13,769 nucleotides of DNA from Planctomycetota bacterium (GTDB taxonomy: Bacteria; Planctomycetota; Planctomycetia; Planctomycetales; Planctomycetaceae), in the NCBI GenBank assembly GCA_024278285.1, contig JAJRTM010000810.1:1-13769 (forward strand). The letters are read 5' to 3'. The translations under genes were made by a program, and so were the position numbers. Shown here piece after piece: positions 1 to 7,956 of the stretch. Under the pieces are notes generated by a model that worked only from the letters and a program-made list of their open reading frames with translations, searched no databases and was not told where the DNA came from. Within the stretch, counting starts at the first letter, position 1; every line of letters starts with the position of its first letter.

Positions 1-3000
1 AAGCATGTTGGTCGCAACTTCGTACTCATCAGTCGATTCATTCATAATCACGCCATTGATTACTTTGCCACTTTCCAAAAGAAACTGGTAGTTCTGATAC
101 TTCTTGTTAATCTCGCTGGATGGTTCAATCAGTTGCTGTAACAGTTTGATCCCTGTGTACTGCTTGGCAACAGCGGTCAAATCGGGCCCTAAATTAAAAC
201 CATGTCCCTGAATTTGATGACATTGATTGCAGCGGGCTTTGGTGAATGCTCCCATTCCCTGGATCATCGTTTTTCTGTCGTTTACGATTGTCACTGTCGG
301 AAAATCTTTCATCGTCCACTGCCTGATAGTCTGTGTTTTTCGGCCAGCTATCATTTTATCGACATCGTCTGTTGTCTTGCCAACGATTAACACTCCATTC
401 ATGATCACCCAGTGACCGGGGAAGGTGCAAACGTAAGGATAAATGCCTGGTTTTACAGGTGCCTTGAAGCGAAAGACGTGCACCATGTTTTTTCGTGTTG
501 AGCCAATCAACGGCGAATAATGCAGAATGAGGGAGCGTTTTGATTCCGGGATGAAATCTGAATTTGCGTTTTTGGGGTCTCTTGCCATCGCGTTGGCGGC
601 GATACCGACTTCAGCCAACGCACCGGGCTTCACGAAGACCATATTATGAGCGGTCGCGTCTCCATTGGTAAAAACAATTTTGACAGGTTGCCCAACGGTC
701 ACACCAATCTGATCGACTGAAAATTTCATTCGCTCGTGGACGCAGAATATCTTCAGTTTTTTCAGGTTCTTCTGTTTATCGAACTTTGCTTCTGCACGTG
801 TTGGGGCAGGTTCCTTGAATTCATCTAGCGGTTTATTTTTCTTCAGCATTTCTGCGATATTGTAAGATTGGTTCTCTTCCCAGAATGGCTTTAGTGTATG
901 GGAATTCAACGTGCAGTTAACCGCATAAGATAAATGCCCTCCCATCGGGTGTTTGAATACATCCATCACCGCTTCAAAAGCAGGCTTGGAGGCAATGTAG
1001 CTGGCAGCAATAACTGCCTCCATGCGGACCAGCCCGTTTGCATCGTTCACTGCTTTTCTCAGCAGTTTATCTGCATTAGGTAATTTTGTGTGCCAGTATC
1101 GCAACTGCCGCGTTGCTGCGGCGCGGGCGTGATGTTCTTCACAAGCGAGTAATTCTCGCAGCAAATTGGTATTCACTTTGCCAATCAGACGATACGTCCA
1201 AAGTCCTTCGGTTTGATGATGCCGAAAGCGAGCCTCATCTGCATTCAAATTCTGTACCCAGGTATCGAGTGCAGTCTTTACTTCCTCTGGATCCGCTTTT
1301 CGTAGTTCGCGTTTTGCCCAATATCGATAACGATACTCTCGCCGCTTCAGCAGTTCGAGCAATTCTGCAATCGTTGCTCCTGCAATTTTCGGTGGTTGCA
1401 GTAATGGATGCCCTTTGGTTGTTATTCGCCAGATACGTCCGGAGTGCCGATCACGTCGTTCATCGCGTAACGAATATTGCATGTGCCCTTTCACTGGGTT
1501 ATACCAATCGCAAATATACATCGCACCGCGCGGCCCATAACGTAAATCAACAGGAATGAAACTGAGGTTTGATGAGAATAAAAGATCGCCCACATATTCT
1601 TCGTTGTATCCGAAATCTCCTTCAACCCACTTCAGAATTTCCACTCGATTTGTCGGCTTGTATCGAACCTTAATGAACTGCCCTTGCATGCTTTGCGGAA
1701 ATGTGGGGAAGTCGACAAACTCCTGTCCGCAAACACCAGAGTACGCCTGAAGGCCTTTTGGTCTTGAATGCTGAATTGGATAAACCGGATCGAGTGCATG
1801 GAAAGCAGATGCAAATACGGGATGGCTTGCCATGTGTTGCCCCCAGTCGTCGTAAGTAACGCCCCAGGGGTTTGTGCTTGAATAAGTTCCAAAACTGATT
1901 AACCGATGATCGCGCGGCTGATAACGAAACCACCCACTGTTTTGTTGTCTGACAGGACCGTAAGGCGTTTCAACTTGCGAATGATGAAACAGCGACTCTC
2001 GAAAAATGAGATCGCCATCGGGAGTCCAGGTGAAATCGTGTAAAGCGTGGTGAGAATCTTCCGTTCCAAAGCCAGTCAAAACGTGACGACGGTAATCGGC
2101 GCGGCCGTCTCCATCGGTATCCTTAATGAATGTTAAGTGGGGCATGTCCGAAACATAAACGCCGCCATCACCAAATTCGAATGATAGTGGAATATTCAAA
2201 TCGTCTGCAAAAAGAGTCGATTTATCCGCTTTCCCATCGCCATCAGTATCTTCCAGAATGACAAGCTTGTCGTTCGGTTCGTTGCCGGGATAAACATGCG
2301 GGTAAGTCGTTGAGCAGGCAACCCATAAACGCCCCTGGCTATCCCATCGCATTTGGATCGGCGCAGCGATATCAGGGAATTCCTCCTCGCCGGCAAACAG
2401 GTTAACTTCAAAACGTGGATCAATCTTAAACGCTTTGAGTTCATCATCAGCCGACATCCAGCGGTTGGCACCACGGCTCTGTTTTGTCTGGGGAAGAGGC
2501 GGAACGTTGGAATCGTCTACATTGGGCGACACTTTTTTCCCTTGTGCCAAATCCCAGATTCGCTGGTCGCGTTTGGCTGTCATGATCTCGAAATTCTTCA
2601 TTGCCGGCAGAAAATCGAGGTAGCCATAATCCTTGTTTCGGCTTCCTGTATAATAGTAGGTGTTGGCAGGACGATAACGCCTGAAAAACTGCCTGTTTTT
2701 ATCGATAACCGTCTGGCGTATCGCTTCGTTAACTTCAGGAGCTTCTTCGCCAAACAAACCCTGGTACATCGTTTTGGCGAAAACATTGTATCCCTTTTTA
2801 TTCAAATGAATTCCATTGATGGTGATGTCATCACTGGGAGTTGCAGCGGCAGATTTTGTCTCTGTAAATAAATCGACAAACCCAACTTTCTGTTCGATAG
2901 CTACCTGACGAATAACCTCTGCATAAGCCGCAATGTTTTCGTTGTTCCTGTCGGCAGCCGCTACGCCTTCAACATTTTCATTCGCAATGGGCGAAAGCAA

Positions 3001-3654
3001 AATAATTCGAGGTGCGGTCTTGCCGTTGAATGCTTTAGTTTTTAATGACTGAATATAATCGGTAAATGTTTTACGGAACGCTGCCTGCCCTTTGGGGCCA
3101 GCGAACGATTCATTAAAACCAAAAGCTGCGAAGACAACATCGATTTTCTCGTAAGTGAGGTGTTGATCAATACTCGCAAAATTTGCAGGACGAGGTTGCA
3201 AATCGGTCGTATCTGCTGACCATGCCAGATTTCTTACGACGAGCTTATGCTGGGGGAAACGTTGATGGAGCAGCGATTCGAAGTCTCCAAACAATTGCGC
3301 ACGATCAAATAATGTATTCCCGATAAATGCGATCCGATCCCCCGGCAAAAGTTGCAACGGCAAGCTTGTATTAACAGCCTTTGCTGAAACCGGAAGGGAA
3401 GCCGTCTGCTGATAAATCCCGAATTTAGCATAAGCAGGATCACGGGGTGGCTCCTTTATACCAGTCTGATTATTCTTGGCATCTTTGTCATTCCGTTTCA
3501 TTTTACGGGATGACTCAATCTTAATCCGTTTGTTTTTTTTATTAACTTTGGAAGTAGACTTGCCAGCCGTCTGGGCATCGATTAGTGGCGATGACAATAA
3601 TAAAACAGTCATGATCAAAAGTATTGAAAAAGCCAGTCGGCAAAAAAGTTGCAT
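1..3654 (-). CDS. Exported multidomain protein: SGNH-like, PVC-type propeller, HEAT-like, azurin-like and cytochrome c domains (3' end outside window)
   Basis: Starts at ATG 3654 and stays open for 1218 codons to the left edge, so the C-terminus is missing. Seen in order: signal peptide about 1-27 (cleavage near IDA|Q); Lys-rich linker; SGNH-hydrolase-like domain about 105-300; a propeller resembling the Pirellula/Verrucomicrobium 'membrane-bound dehydrogenase' domain (TIGR02604 type) about 410-745, with GRLWVA and repeated DTDGDG motifs; helical HEAT-like region about 755-890; azurin-like cupredoxin about 968-1092 with probable copper ligands His1003, Cys1076, His1081 and Met1085 in CTFPGHWVIM; haem-c domain from about 1128 with CNQCH at 1142-1146 followed by GPDL (TIGR02603 type). 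The last domain is cut shortly after its conserved LLESGKVINGV stretch. Likely acts outside the inner membrane, passing electrons between copper and haem; the substrate is unknown. SGNH catalytic positions are degraded (G112-N-T instead of GDS; N280 instead of Asp in NGIH), so esterase activity is doubtful. The Shine-Dalgarno is weak (AGAAG-like). Confidence 0.9.
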   Translation of the reverse strand, partial: MQLFCRLAFSILLIMTVLLLSSPLIDAQTAGKSTSKVNKKNKRIKIESSRKMKRNDKDAKNNQTGIKEPPRDPAYAKFGIYQQTASLPVSAKAVNTSLPLQLLPGDRIAFIGNTLFDRAQLFGDFESLLHQRFPQHKLVVRNLAWSADTTDLQPRPANFASIDQHLTYEKIDVVFAAFGFNESFAGPKGQAAFRKTFTDYIQSLKTKAFNGKTAPRIILLSPIANENVEGVAAADRNNENIAAYAEVIRQVAIEQKVGFVDLFTETKSAAATPSDDITINGIHLNKKGYNVFAKTMYQGLFGEEAPEVNEAIRQTVIDKNRQFFRRYRPANTYYYTGSRNKDYGYLDFLPAMKNFEIMTAKRDQRIWDLAQGKKVSPNVDDSNVPPLPQTKQSRGANRWMSADDELKAFKIDPRFEVNLFAGEEEFPDIAAPIQMRWDSQGRLWVACSTTYPHVYPGNEPNDKLVILEDTDGDGKADKSTLFADDLNIPLSFEFGDGGVYVSDMPHLTFIKDTDGDGRADYRRHVLTGFGTEDSHHALHDFTWTPDGDLIFRESLFHHSQVETPYGPVRQQNSGWFRYQPRDHRLISFGTYSSTNPWGVTYDDWGQHMASHPVFASAFHALDPVYPIQHSRPKGLQAYSGVCGQEFVDFPTFPQSMQGQFIKVRYKPTNRVEILKWVEGDFGYNEEYVGDLLFSSNLSFIPVDLRYGPRGAMYICDWYNPVKGHMQYSLRDERRDRHSGRIWRITTKGHPLLQPPKIAGATIAELLELLKRREYRYRYWAKRELRKADPEEVKTALDTWVQNLNADEARFRHHQTEGLWTYRLIGKVNTNLLRELLACEEHHARAAATRQLRYWHTKLPNADKLLRKAVNDANGLVRMEAVIAASYIASKPAFEAVMDVFKHPMGGHLSYAVNCTLNSHTLKPFWEENQSYNIAEMLKKNKPLDEFKEPAPTRAEAKFDKQKNLKKLKIFCVHERMKFSVDQIGVTVGQPVKIVFTNGDATAHNMVFVKPGALAEVGIAANAMARDPKNANSDFIPESKRSLILHYSPLIGSTRKNMVHVFRFKAPVKPGIYPYVCTFPGHWVIMNGVLIVGKTTDDVDKMIAGRKTQTIRQWTMKDFPTVTIVNDRKTMIQGMGAFTKARCNQCHQIQGHGFNLGPDLTAVAKQYTGIKLLQQLIEPSSEINKKYQNYQFLLESGKVINGVIMNESTDEYEVATNML

Positions 3655-3972
3655 TTCTCTATCTTCTATCTTAAAAGTCGTAGCCAGAGGAAAACTTCTC
3701 AGGTCTTGCACAAGATGCAAAGAAATTAATCACCAGCAGTATAACGTACCGCAAGTCGAATATGTATCGCAACAGTACAGCCATTAAAGTATTGAACCGC
3801 TCGCCCAAAGTGGATTCGCATGTGATGAGAACTTTTGTTATTTTATAAATGGAAAGAAATACTTTTCGCGTTTCTATATTATCGCGAGGGTTAATATTGC
3901 ATAATCGCAGTGTAAAAACGTTAATCTTTTTTTTGAATCCGGCTTAACCGGGTGAGGTGGGGAGAGTCCAAG
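3655..3972. promoter_or_regulatory. Divergent intergenic region between the two haem-protein genes
   Basis: This 318-base AT-rich stretch separates two divergently transcribed exported haem-protein genes and must hold both promoters unless they are transcribed from further away. On the minus strand there is a TATACT hexamer (plus-strand 3738-3743) that could be a -10 box for the leftward gene, but I see no well-spaced -35. On the plus side 3870-3930 is very AT-rich, with TATATT and repeated TCGCG/ATCGC words. No convincing operator, RNA gene or real small ORF was found. The reading frame that crosses 3476-3787 is mostly antisense to the leftward gene. Confidence 0.4.
3959..3966 (+). promoter_or_regulatory. 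Ribosome binding site that fixes the start of the WD40 cytochrome gene
   Basis: GGGGAGAG lies 6-8 bases before ATG 3973. A GTG at 3952 is in frame but has no purine-rich leader. It would also place the ribosome binding site inside the coding region and add seven residues ahead of the signal peptide. ATG 3973 is therefore preferred. Confidence 0.7.
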
Positions 3973-6825
3973 ATGAAATATAACCACATTTTTCCCCAGA
4001 GCTTTCTATTATTGTTTTTAGTTCTACTGCAATCTGCTTTTACCCCAACTCTAATGGCAGAAGAAGCATCGGTTGATTATCAAAAAAACATCCAACCGAT
4101 TTTGAATAAGTATTGCTCCGGTTGTCATAGCGATGTTGATCAGGAAGGCGATTTTTCGACAGAAACTTATCAATCGCTGCAAGCGGGGATTGAAGGGAAG
4201 CCGGTTGTGCTTCCTGGTGATGTCGCGGGGAGTTTGCTGCTGCGGGTTCTCAATAAGAACGCGGAAACAACAATGCCTCCTGAAGACGAGCCACAACCGA
4301 ATAAACAGGAAATTGAACTGCTGCGTGCCTGGGTAAAAGCGGGAGCAGTCGGGCCGAAAGGGATGCAGCCGAATCGCCTCGAACTGAACGTTCCGAAAAT
4401 CCCCCCTTACCTCGATAAAAAACCGATCACCGCGATTGATTGTTCGCCGCTCGGTCTACTTGCAATCGGACGGTTTGAAGAAGTGCTGATCATCAAGCCG
4501 GCAACAAAAACATCCACTGCTGTCACCGAGGTTGCATTGAAGGCGCCTCTGTTTCGTATCGACAACTTGCCGGGCAAGGTGAATGGACTTAGTTTTTCGT
4601 CGGATGGAAAACGTCTTGCGATTGCCTCGGGCGTCAGCAGTCGTGGGGGATTGATTTCCATTTTCAATTTGAACAGCGGAAAAACTGAGCGAAGTTTTCC
4701 CGGTCATCGCGATTTAATTTACGATATCGAATTCTCTCCTGTGGGCGATTTGCTGGCAACGTGCAGTTACGATAAAACGATCATCCTGTGGGACGCCCAA
4801 ACGGGCCAGCAAGTACGAACATTTCCCGGACATAATGGAGCCGTCTACGATCTCGCGTTCAGTCCAGATGGACAATCGCTGCTTAGCGCCAGTGCGGACG
4901 ATACGTGCAAAGTCTGGCGCGTCCGCGACGGGCAGCGGCTCGATACATTACCTCAGCCGCTCAAGGAAGAATACGCCTGCACGTTTAGTCCGAACAACGA
5001 GTTCATTGCATCTGTCGGGGCGGATAAAAAACTGCGAGTCTGGAAACACGTTTCCCAAACAGAGCCGAAAATTAATCCGCAGTTGTTTGCCTTATTTGCT
5101 CACGAGGCGGTTGTTTCCCATTTACTTTGGCGACCTCAAGGGACTCATCTGGTCAGTTTTGCAGATAACGGCGTCATCAAATTATGGGACTCAAGCGATT
5201 TCCGGGAAGTTTATCTGTGGGATGAAAAGAAGCGGGAGCTGATTTCATCGGTCGCGTTTTCTCCCGAAGGAAATTCCTTTTTCGTCGCCCGACTTGATGG
5301 CTCGCTACTCTCTTACAGAATTCCAGGGAGTGATAAACTGTTGCAAGTAAAATCGACCGGGTCAGAATTTCATTCTCATCTTCCACAAGTGAAAATCGCA
5401 GAGAAATCGATCAACGAACAGGAACCGAATCAAACACCGGCGCAGGCGCAGCGGATCGATATCCCGGTGAAAATCGTTGGTAAGATTCAAGGCAAACCGA
5501 ATGGCAAGGCGGATTCCGATTTGTATCGTTTTTCTGCCAATAAGGGAGCCGAGTGGTTGTTTGAAATTCGTGCTGCTCGCGACAAATCACCTCTCGATTC
5601 ACATCTTGAAGTTCTCACCAGTAAGGGAGAAAAGCTAAAGCGGATCAATCTGCAGGCGGTGCGTGAATCGTACTTCACGTTTCGTGGAAAAGACTCCAAC
5701 CGGGCGAGTGATTTTCGAGTCTTTAACTGGAACGAAATGAAAATCAAAGAATATCTGTACGCCAACGGAGAAGTGACGCGATTTTATCACTTGCCTCGCG
5801 GTGCAGATTCCGGATTTACTGTCTTTCCTTACAAGGGAAATCGTTGGGGGTATTTCGATACCACGCCGTTGGCTCACGCGCTCGGGGAGCCTTGTTATAT
5901 TGTCGAACCGATTCGGGTTGGCGAAGAAATTGTGCCGAACGGTTTGCCCGTGTTCCCGATTTATTTTGAAAACGATGATGCTTCTTATCGAGACATCGGG
6001 AAAGATTCCCGCCTGTTTTTTACCGCTCCCGAAACAGGAGAATATCTACTGAAAGTGAGTGATATCCGTGGTTACGAAGGGGAGAAGTTTACGTACAATT
6101 TGGAAATGCGTGTTCCCCAACGAGATTTCTCGCCCCGGATGTTGAGTAAAACACTCACCATTTCGCCCGGATCGCGGCAAGATTTCCAGATCGGCATCAC
6201 TCGCAGCGATGGCTACCGTGGTCCCGTTCGGTTTGATTGCACCGAAGTTCCTGATGGTATTCAGATTTCATCACCCATCATCATTGAAGAAGATCAGATT
6301 GAGGCACAAGGTGTCATTTCGATTGACGCCGGTTTCAAAATTGATAAAGAACTCGCCTCAAAAATCAAGTTTTCTGCAACCGCAACAATCGATGGCAAAC
6401 AAATCACGCATCCTGTCAAAGAGTTTAAGGAATTGAAAGCGGGAGGCGATGCGAAGCTGACGCTGAAAATTGTACCTGCTCCAACGGGGCTCCAACCAAT
6501 TTCTGCACCCGATGCCAAGCTGTTGGAGTTCGTGATTCATCCGGGCGAAACGGTTCGGCTGAAAGTGATTGCAAAGCGAAACGATTTCAAAGGGCCAATT
6601 CCGTTTGGACGCGAAGATTCCGGCAGAAATTTACCGTTTGGCACCTACATCGATAACATCGGATTGAACGGTTTGTTAATTACAGAAAACAGCAGCGAGC
6701 GAGAATTCTTTATTACCTGCGATCCTGTCACGCAACCGCAATCTCGATTGTTTCACATCAAAACTACCGCTGCAGGCGGGCATGCCTCTCAATCGGTACT
6801 GCTGCATGTTCGTAAAAAAGAGTAA
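3973..6825 (+). CDS. Exported planctomycete cytochrome c / WD40 repeat / PPC-domain protein
   Basis: 950 residues from ATG 3973. Signal peptide 1-29 (hydrophobic 11-23, cleavage LMA|EE). A planctomycete-type cytochrome c domain (PSCyt1 type) spans about 34-125, with DYQKNIQPILNKYCSGCH, haem attachment at C48-C51-H52 and a probable distal Met101 in TTMPP. A WD40 propeller follows at about 145-453, with clear blades such as GHRDLIYDIEFSP...TIILWD and GHNGAVYDLAFSPDG...CKVW. Then a bacterial pre-peptidase C-terminal (PPC)-like domain whose two halves (about 477-556 and 679-718) are separated by about 120 residues containing GNRWGYFDTTPLAHALGEP. The last 230 residues look like Ig-type beta sandwiches. 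There is no DUF1549/DUF1553 partner domain in the chain. Likely an extracytoplasmic redox or scaffold protein; substrate unknown. It is divergent to another exported haem protein, suggesting related function, and convergent with the TPR gene downstream. Confidence 0.93.
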   Translation: MKYNHIFPQSFLLLFLVLLQSAFTPTLMAEEASVDYQKNIQPILNKYCSGCHSDVDQEGDFSTETYQSLQAGIEGKPVVLPGDVAGSLLLRVLNKNAETTMPPEDEPQPNKQEIELLRAWVKAGAVGPKGMQPNRLELNVPKIPPYLDKKPITAIDCSPLGLLAIGRFEEVLIIKPATKTSTAVTEVALKAPLFRIDNLPGKVNGLSFSSDGKRLAIASGVSSRGGLISIFNLNSGKTERSFPGHRDLIYDIEFSPVGDLLATCSYDKTIILWDAQTGQQVRTFPGHNGAVYDLAFSPDGQSLLSASADDTCKVWRVRDGQRLDTLPQPLKEEYACTFSPNNEFIASVGADKKLRVWKHVSQTEPKINPQLFALFAHEAVVSHLLWRPQGTHLVSFADNGVIKLWDSSDFREVYLWDEKKRELISSVAFSPEGNSFFVARLDGSLLSYRIPGSDKLLQVKSTGSEFHSHLPQVKIAEKSINEQEPNQTPAQAQRIDIPVKIVGKIQGKPNGKADSDLYRFSANKGAEWLFEIRAARDKSPLDSHLEVLTSKGEKLKRINLQAVRESYFTFRGKDSNRASDFRVFNWNEMKIKEYLYANGEVTRFYHLPRGADSGFTVFPYKGNRWGYFDTTPLAHALGEPCYIVEPIRVGEEIVPNGLPVFPIYFENDDASYRDIGKDSRLFFTAPETGEYLLKVSDIRGYEGEKFTYNLEMRVPQRDFSPRMLSKTLTISPGSRQDFQIGITRSDGYRGPVRFDCTEVPDGIQISSPIIIEEDQIEAQGVISIDAGFKIDKELASKIKFSATATIDGKQITHPVKEFKELKAGGDAKLTLKIVPAPTGLQPISAPDAKLLEFVIHPGETVRLKVIAKRNDFKGPIPFGREDSGRNLPFGTYIDNIGLNGLLITENSSEREFFITCDPVTQPQSRLFHIKTTAAGGHASQSVLLHVRKKE

Positions 6826-6907
6826 GGATCAAACAAACAATTACTGTTGAATTTCATGACAGGAATGGCAATTATCCATGAAGGAGATATTGAATATTCG
6901 ACAGCCT

Positions 6908-6977
6908 GTAGGGTCCGCTGTGCGGACCATTGATCGTATTTGCATGCTTCTGTTTTGGTCCGCACAGCGGACCCTAC
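6908..6977. repeat. Inverted pair of REP-like hairpins (family A)
   Basis: Two perfect 22-base arms, 6908-6929 and 6956-6977, are reverse complements separated by 26 bases. Each arm is itself a hairpin, GGTCCGC-TGT-GCGGACC, preceded on its own strand by GTAG. A GTAG tetranucleotide at the foot of a small hairpin, in inverted pairs, is the hallmark of REP/BIME elements mobilised by RAYT (IS200/IS605-like) transposases in other bacteria. No transposase is in the window. The element sits between two convergent genes and could also stop transcription from both sides, though there is no U-tract. Confidence 0.8.
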
Positions 6978-6993
6978 GACTATGGCTGAATAG

Positions 6994-7755
6994 TTACCAG
7001 TTTGCCCGCAAAAGTTTTTTCGCTTTGCGTTTCCAGGATTTCTGTTTACGGGCAATCGCAGAGGGACTCGCTTCGATATCCATGATCAGCATTTCGAGTG
7101 TATCTTTCGCCGCCTCGCTGTTTTGTTGATGGAGTTGACAGCGAGCCAGCAGATACAAGCCTTCCGGTTGCCGCCAGCGTTTGACGTGCGTTTCAAGATG
7201 CTCGCAAGCTTCATCCCATCTTTCCAAAACAATTAACAAACGGGCGTAAGCCAGCGAAACATCCCCAAACTTATAAGCGGGATCCTGTTGATAAATTTGG
7301 GTAACAATCTGAAACGCTTCCTCAAACTGTTTTTGGTTTTCCAGGCAAATCGCCAGTCCCCATAACGCCTGAATATTTTCCGGCTCTTTTTCCAATGCTG
7401 TCCGATAAGCCTGCTCCGCTTTAGGGTACTGCTGAAGCTCACGCAATTTTTCGCCATAATGGAACCAGTGATACGGGTTCCCGATCTGCTTCGCTTCAAT
7501 TCGCAGGCGGTTCAATTCTTTGGTCTGAAAACGAGCCACGAATGAATTGAGAAAACCAAAATCACCTCGCGGTAGAAAACGGAAAAAAAAGTAAATAAGG
7601 CAGCCGAAGCCCTGAAGAAAAATCATGAGGAAAATCCAGATACCACGATCCGGCTCATTTCGAACACAATCGATCAGCATCCAGATGAGAAAAGGGAAGT
7701 AAAGAAGGCTTAAAGCACCGATTGCCCCCATTAAATAACTGAGAAGAAATTCCAT
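6994..7755 (-). CDS. Membrane-anchored tetratricopeptide repeat protein
   Basis: 253 residues from ATG 7755. An in-frame ATG at 7839 would add 28 residues with no domain character ahead of the first membrane helix, so 7755 is preferred; neither start has a strong Shine-Dalgarno. Two hydrophobic segments are seen at about 5-27 (LMGAIGALSLLYFPFLIWML) and 38-60 (IWIFLMIFLQGFGCLIYFFF), ending in RFLPRG. This pair resembles the short N-terminal two-helix module found in PLD-nuclease and related membrane proteins (PLDc_N type). The remainder is helical with TPR-like units, for example YPKAEQAYRTALEKEPENIQALWGLA and EAFQIVTQIYQQDPA, and a basic C-terminal tail. Such proteins usually scaffold protein complexes at the inner membrane; no partner can be named. 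Convergent with the WD40 cytochrome gene and divergent from lptB. Confidence 0.85.
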   Translation of the reverse strand: MEFLLSYLMGAIGALSLLYFPFLIWMLIDCVRNEPDRGIWIFLMIFLQGFGCLIYFFFRFLPRGDFGFLNSFVARFQTKELNRLRIEAKQIGNPYHWFHYGEKLRELQQYPKAEQAYRTALEKEPENIQALWGLAICLENQKQFEEAFQIVTQIYQQDPAYKFGDVSLAYARLLIVLERWDEACEHLETHVKRWRQPEGLYLLARCQLHQQNSEAAKDTLEMLIMDIEASPSAIARKQKSWKRKAKKLLRANW

Positions 7756-7956
7756 TTTACTGGCCTGAAGTAAGTTGAGTGACTTTGATTTTATGAGGCC
7801 TTTTGAAAAAGAACCTGTTAGCAAACGGCAGTATACCATATCTTACGCACCCCTGAGTGCCAATGCAGCCGAATCTGCACTATCATGGAAGTGGCGTTTG
7901 GAGCTAAAATAGAGTTGTAAAAATGAGTACAGCGAAAGTGTCAAGGAGGGCGTGAC
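7756..7956. promoter_or_regulatory. Divergent region between the TPR gene and lptB
   Basis: 201 bases that must carry the lptB promoter and probably that of the TPR gene. On the minus strand a TATACT-like word occurs near 7829-7840. Upstream of lptB there is TTGGAG (7898-7903), but the following TAAAAAT is only about 15 bases away, so the promoter call is weak. The one clear signal is the lptB ribosome binding site at 7943-7950. Confidence 0.35.
7943..7950 (+). promoter_or_regulatory. Strong ribosome binding site of lptB
   Basis: AAGGAGGG ends six bases before GTG 7957. It supports the GTG start, since no ATG lies nearby in frame and the product then begins exactly where the ABC ATPase domain begins. 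Confidence 0.85.

Noticed and set aside
1086..1559. 157-codon plus-strand ORF within the left gene
   Set aside because: Antisense to the propeller/HEAT region of a well-supported protein, with no signal, motif or ribosome binding site.
3952..3972. GTG at 3952 as the start of the WD40 cytochrome gene
   Set aside because: It has no Shine-Dalgarno of its own, and a strong one lies inside the added codons, correctly spaced for ATG 3973, which begins a normal signal peptide.
6878..7129. Plus-strand ORF spanning the family A repeat
   Set aside because: Its translation comes from the palindrome and from the antisense strand of the TPR gene.
7756..7839. 28-residue N-terminal extension of the TPR protein from ATG 7839
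   Set aside because: The added residues show no domain or membrane character and precede a good start just before the first transmembrane helix. It cannot be fully excluded.
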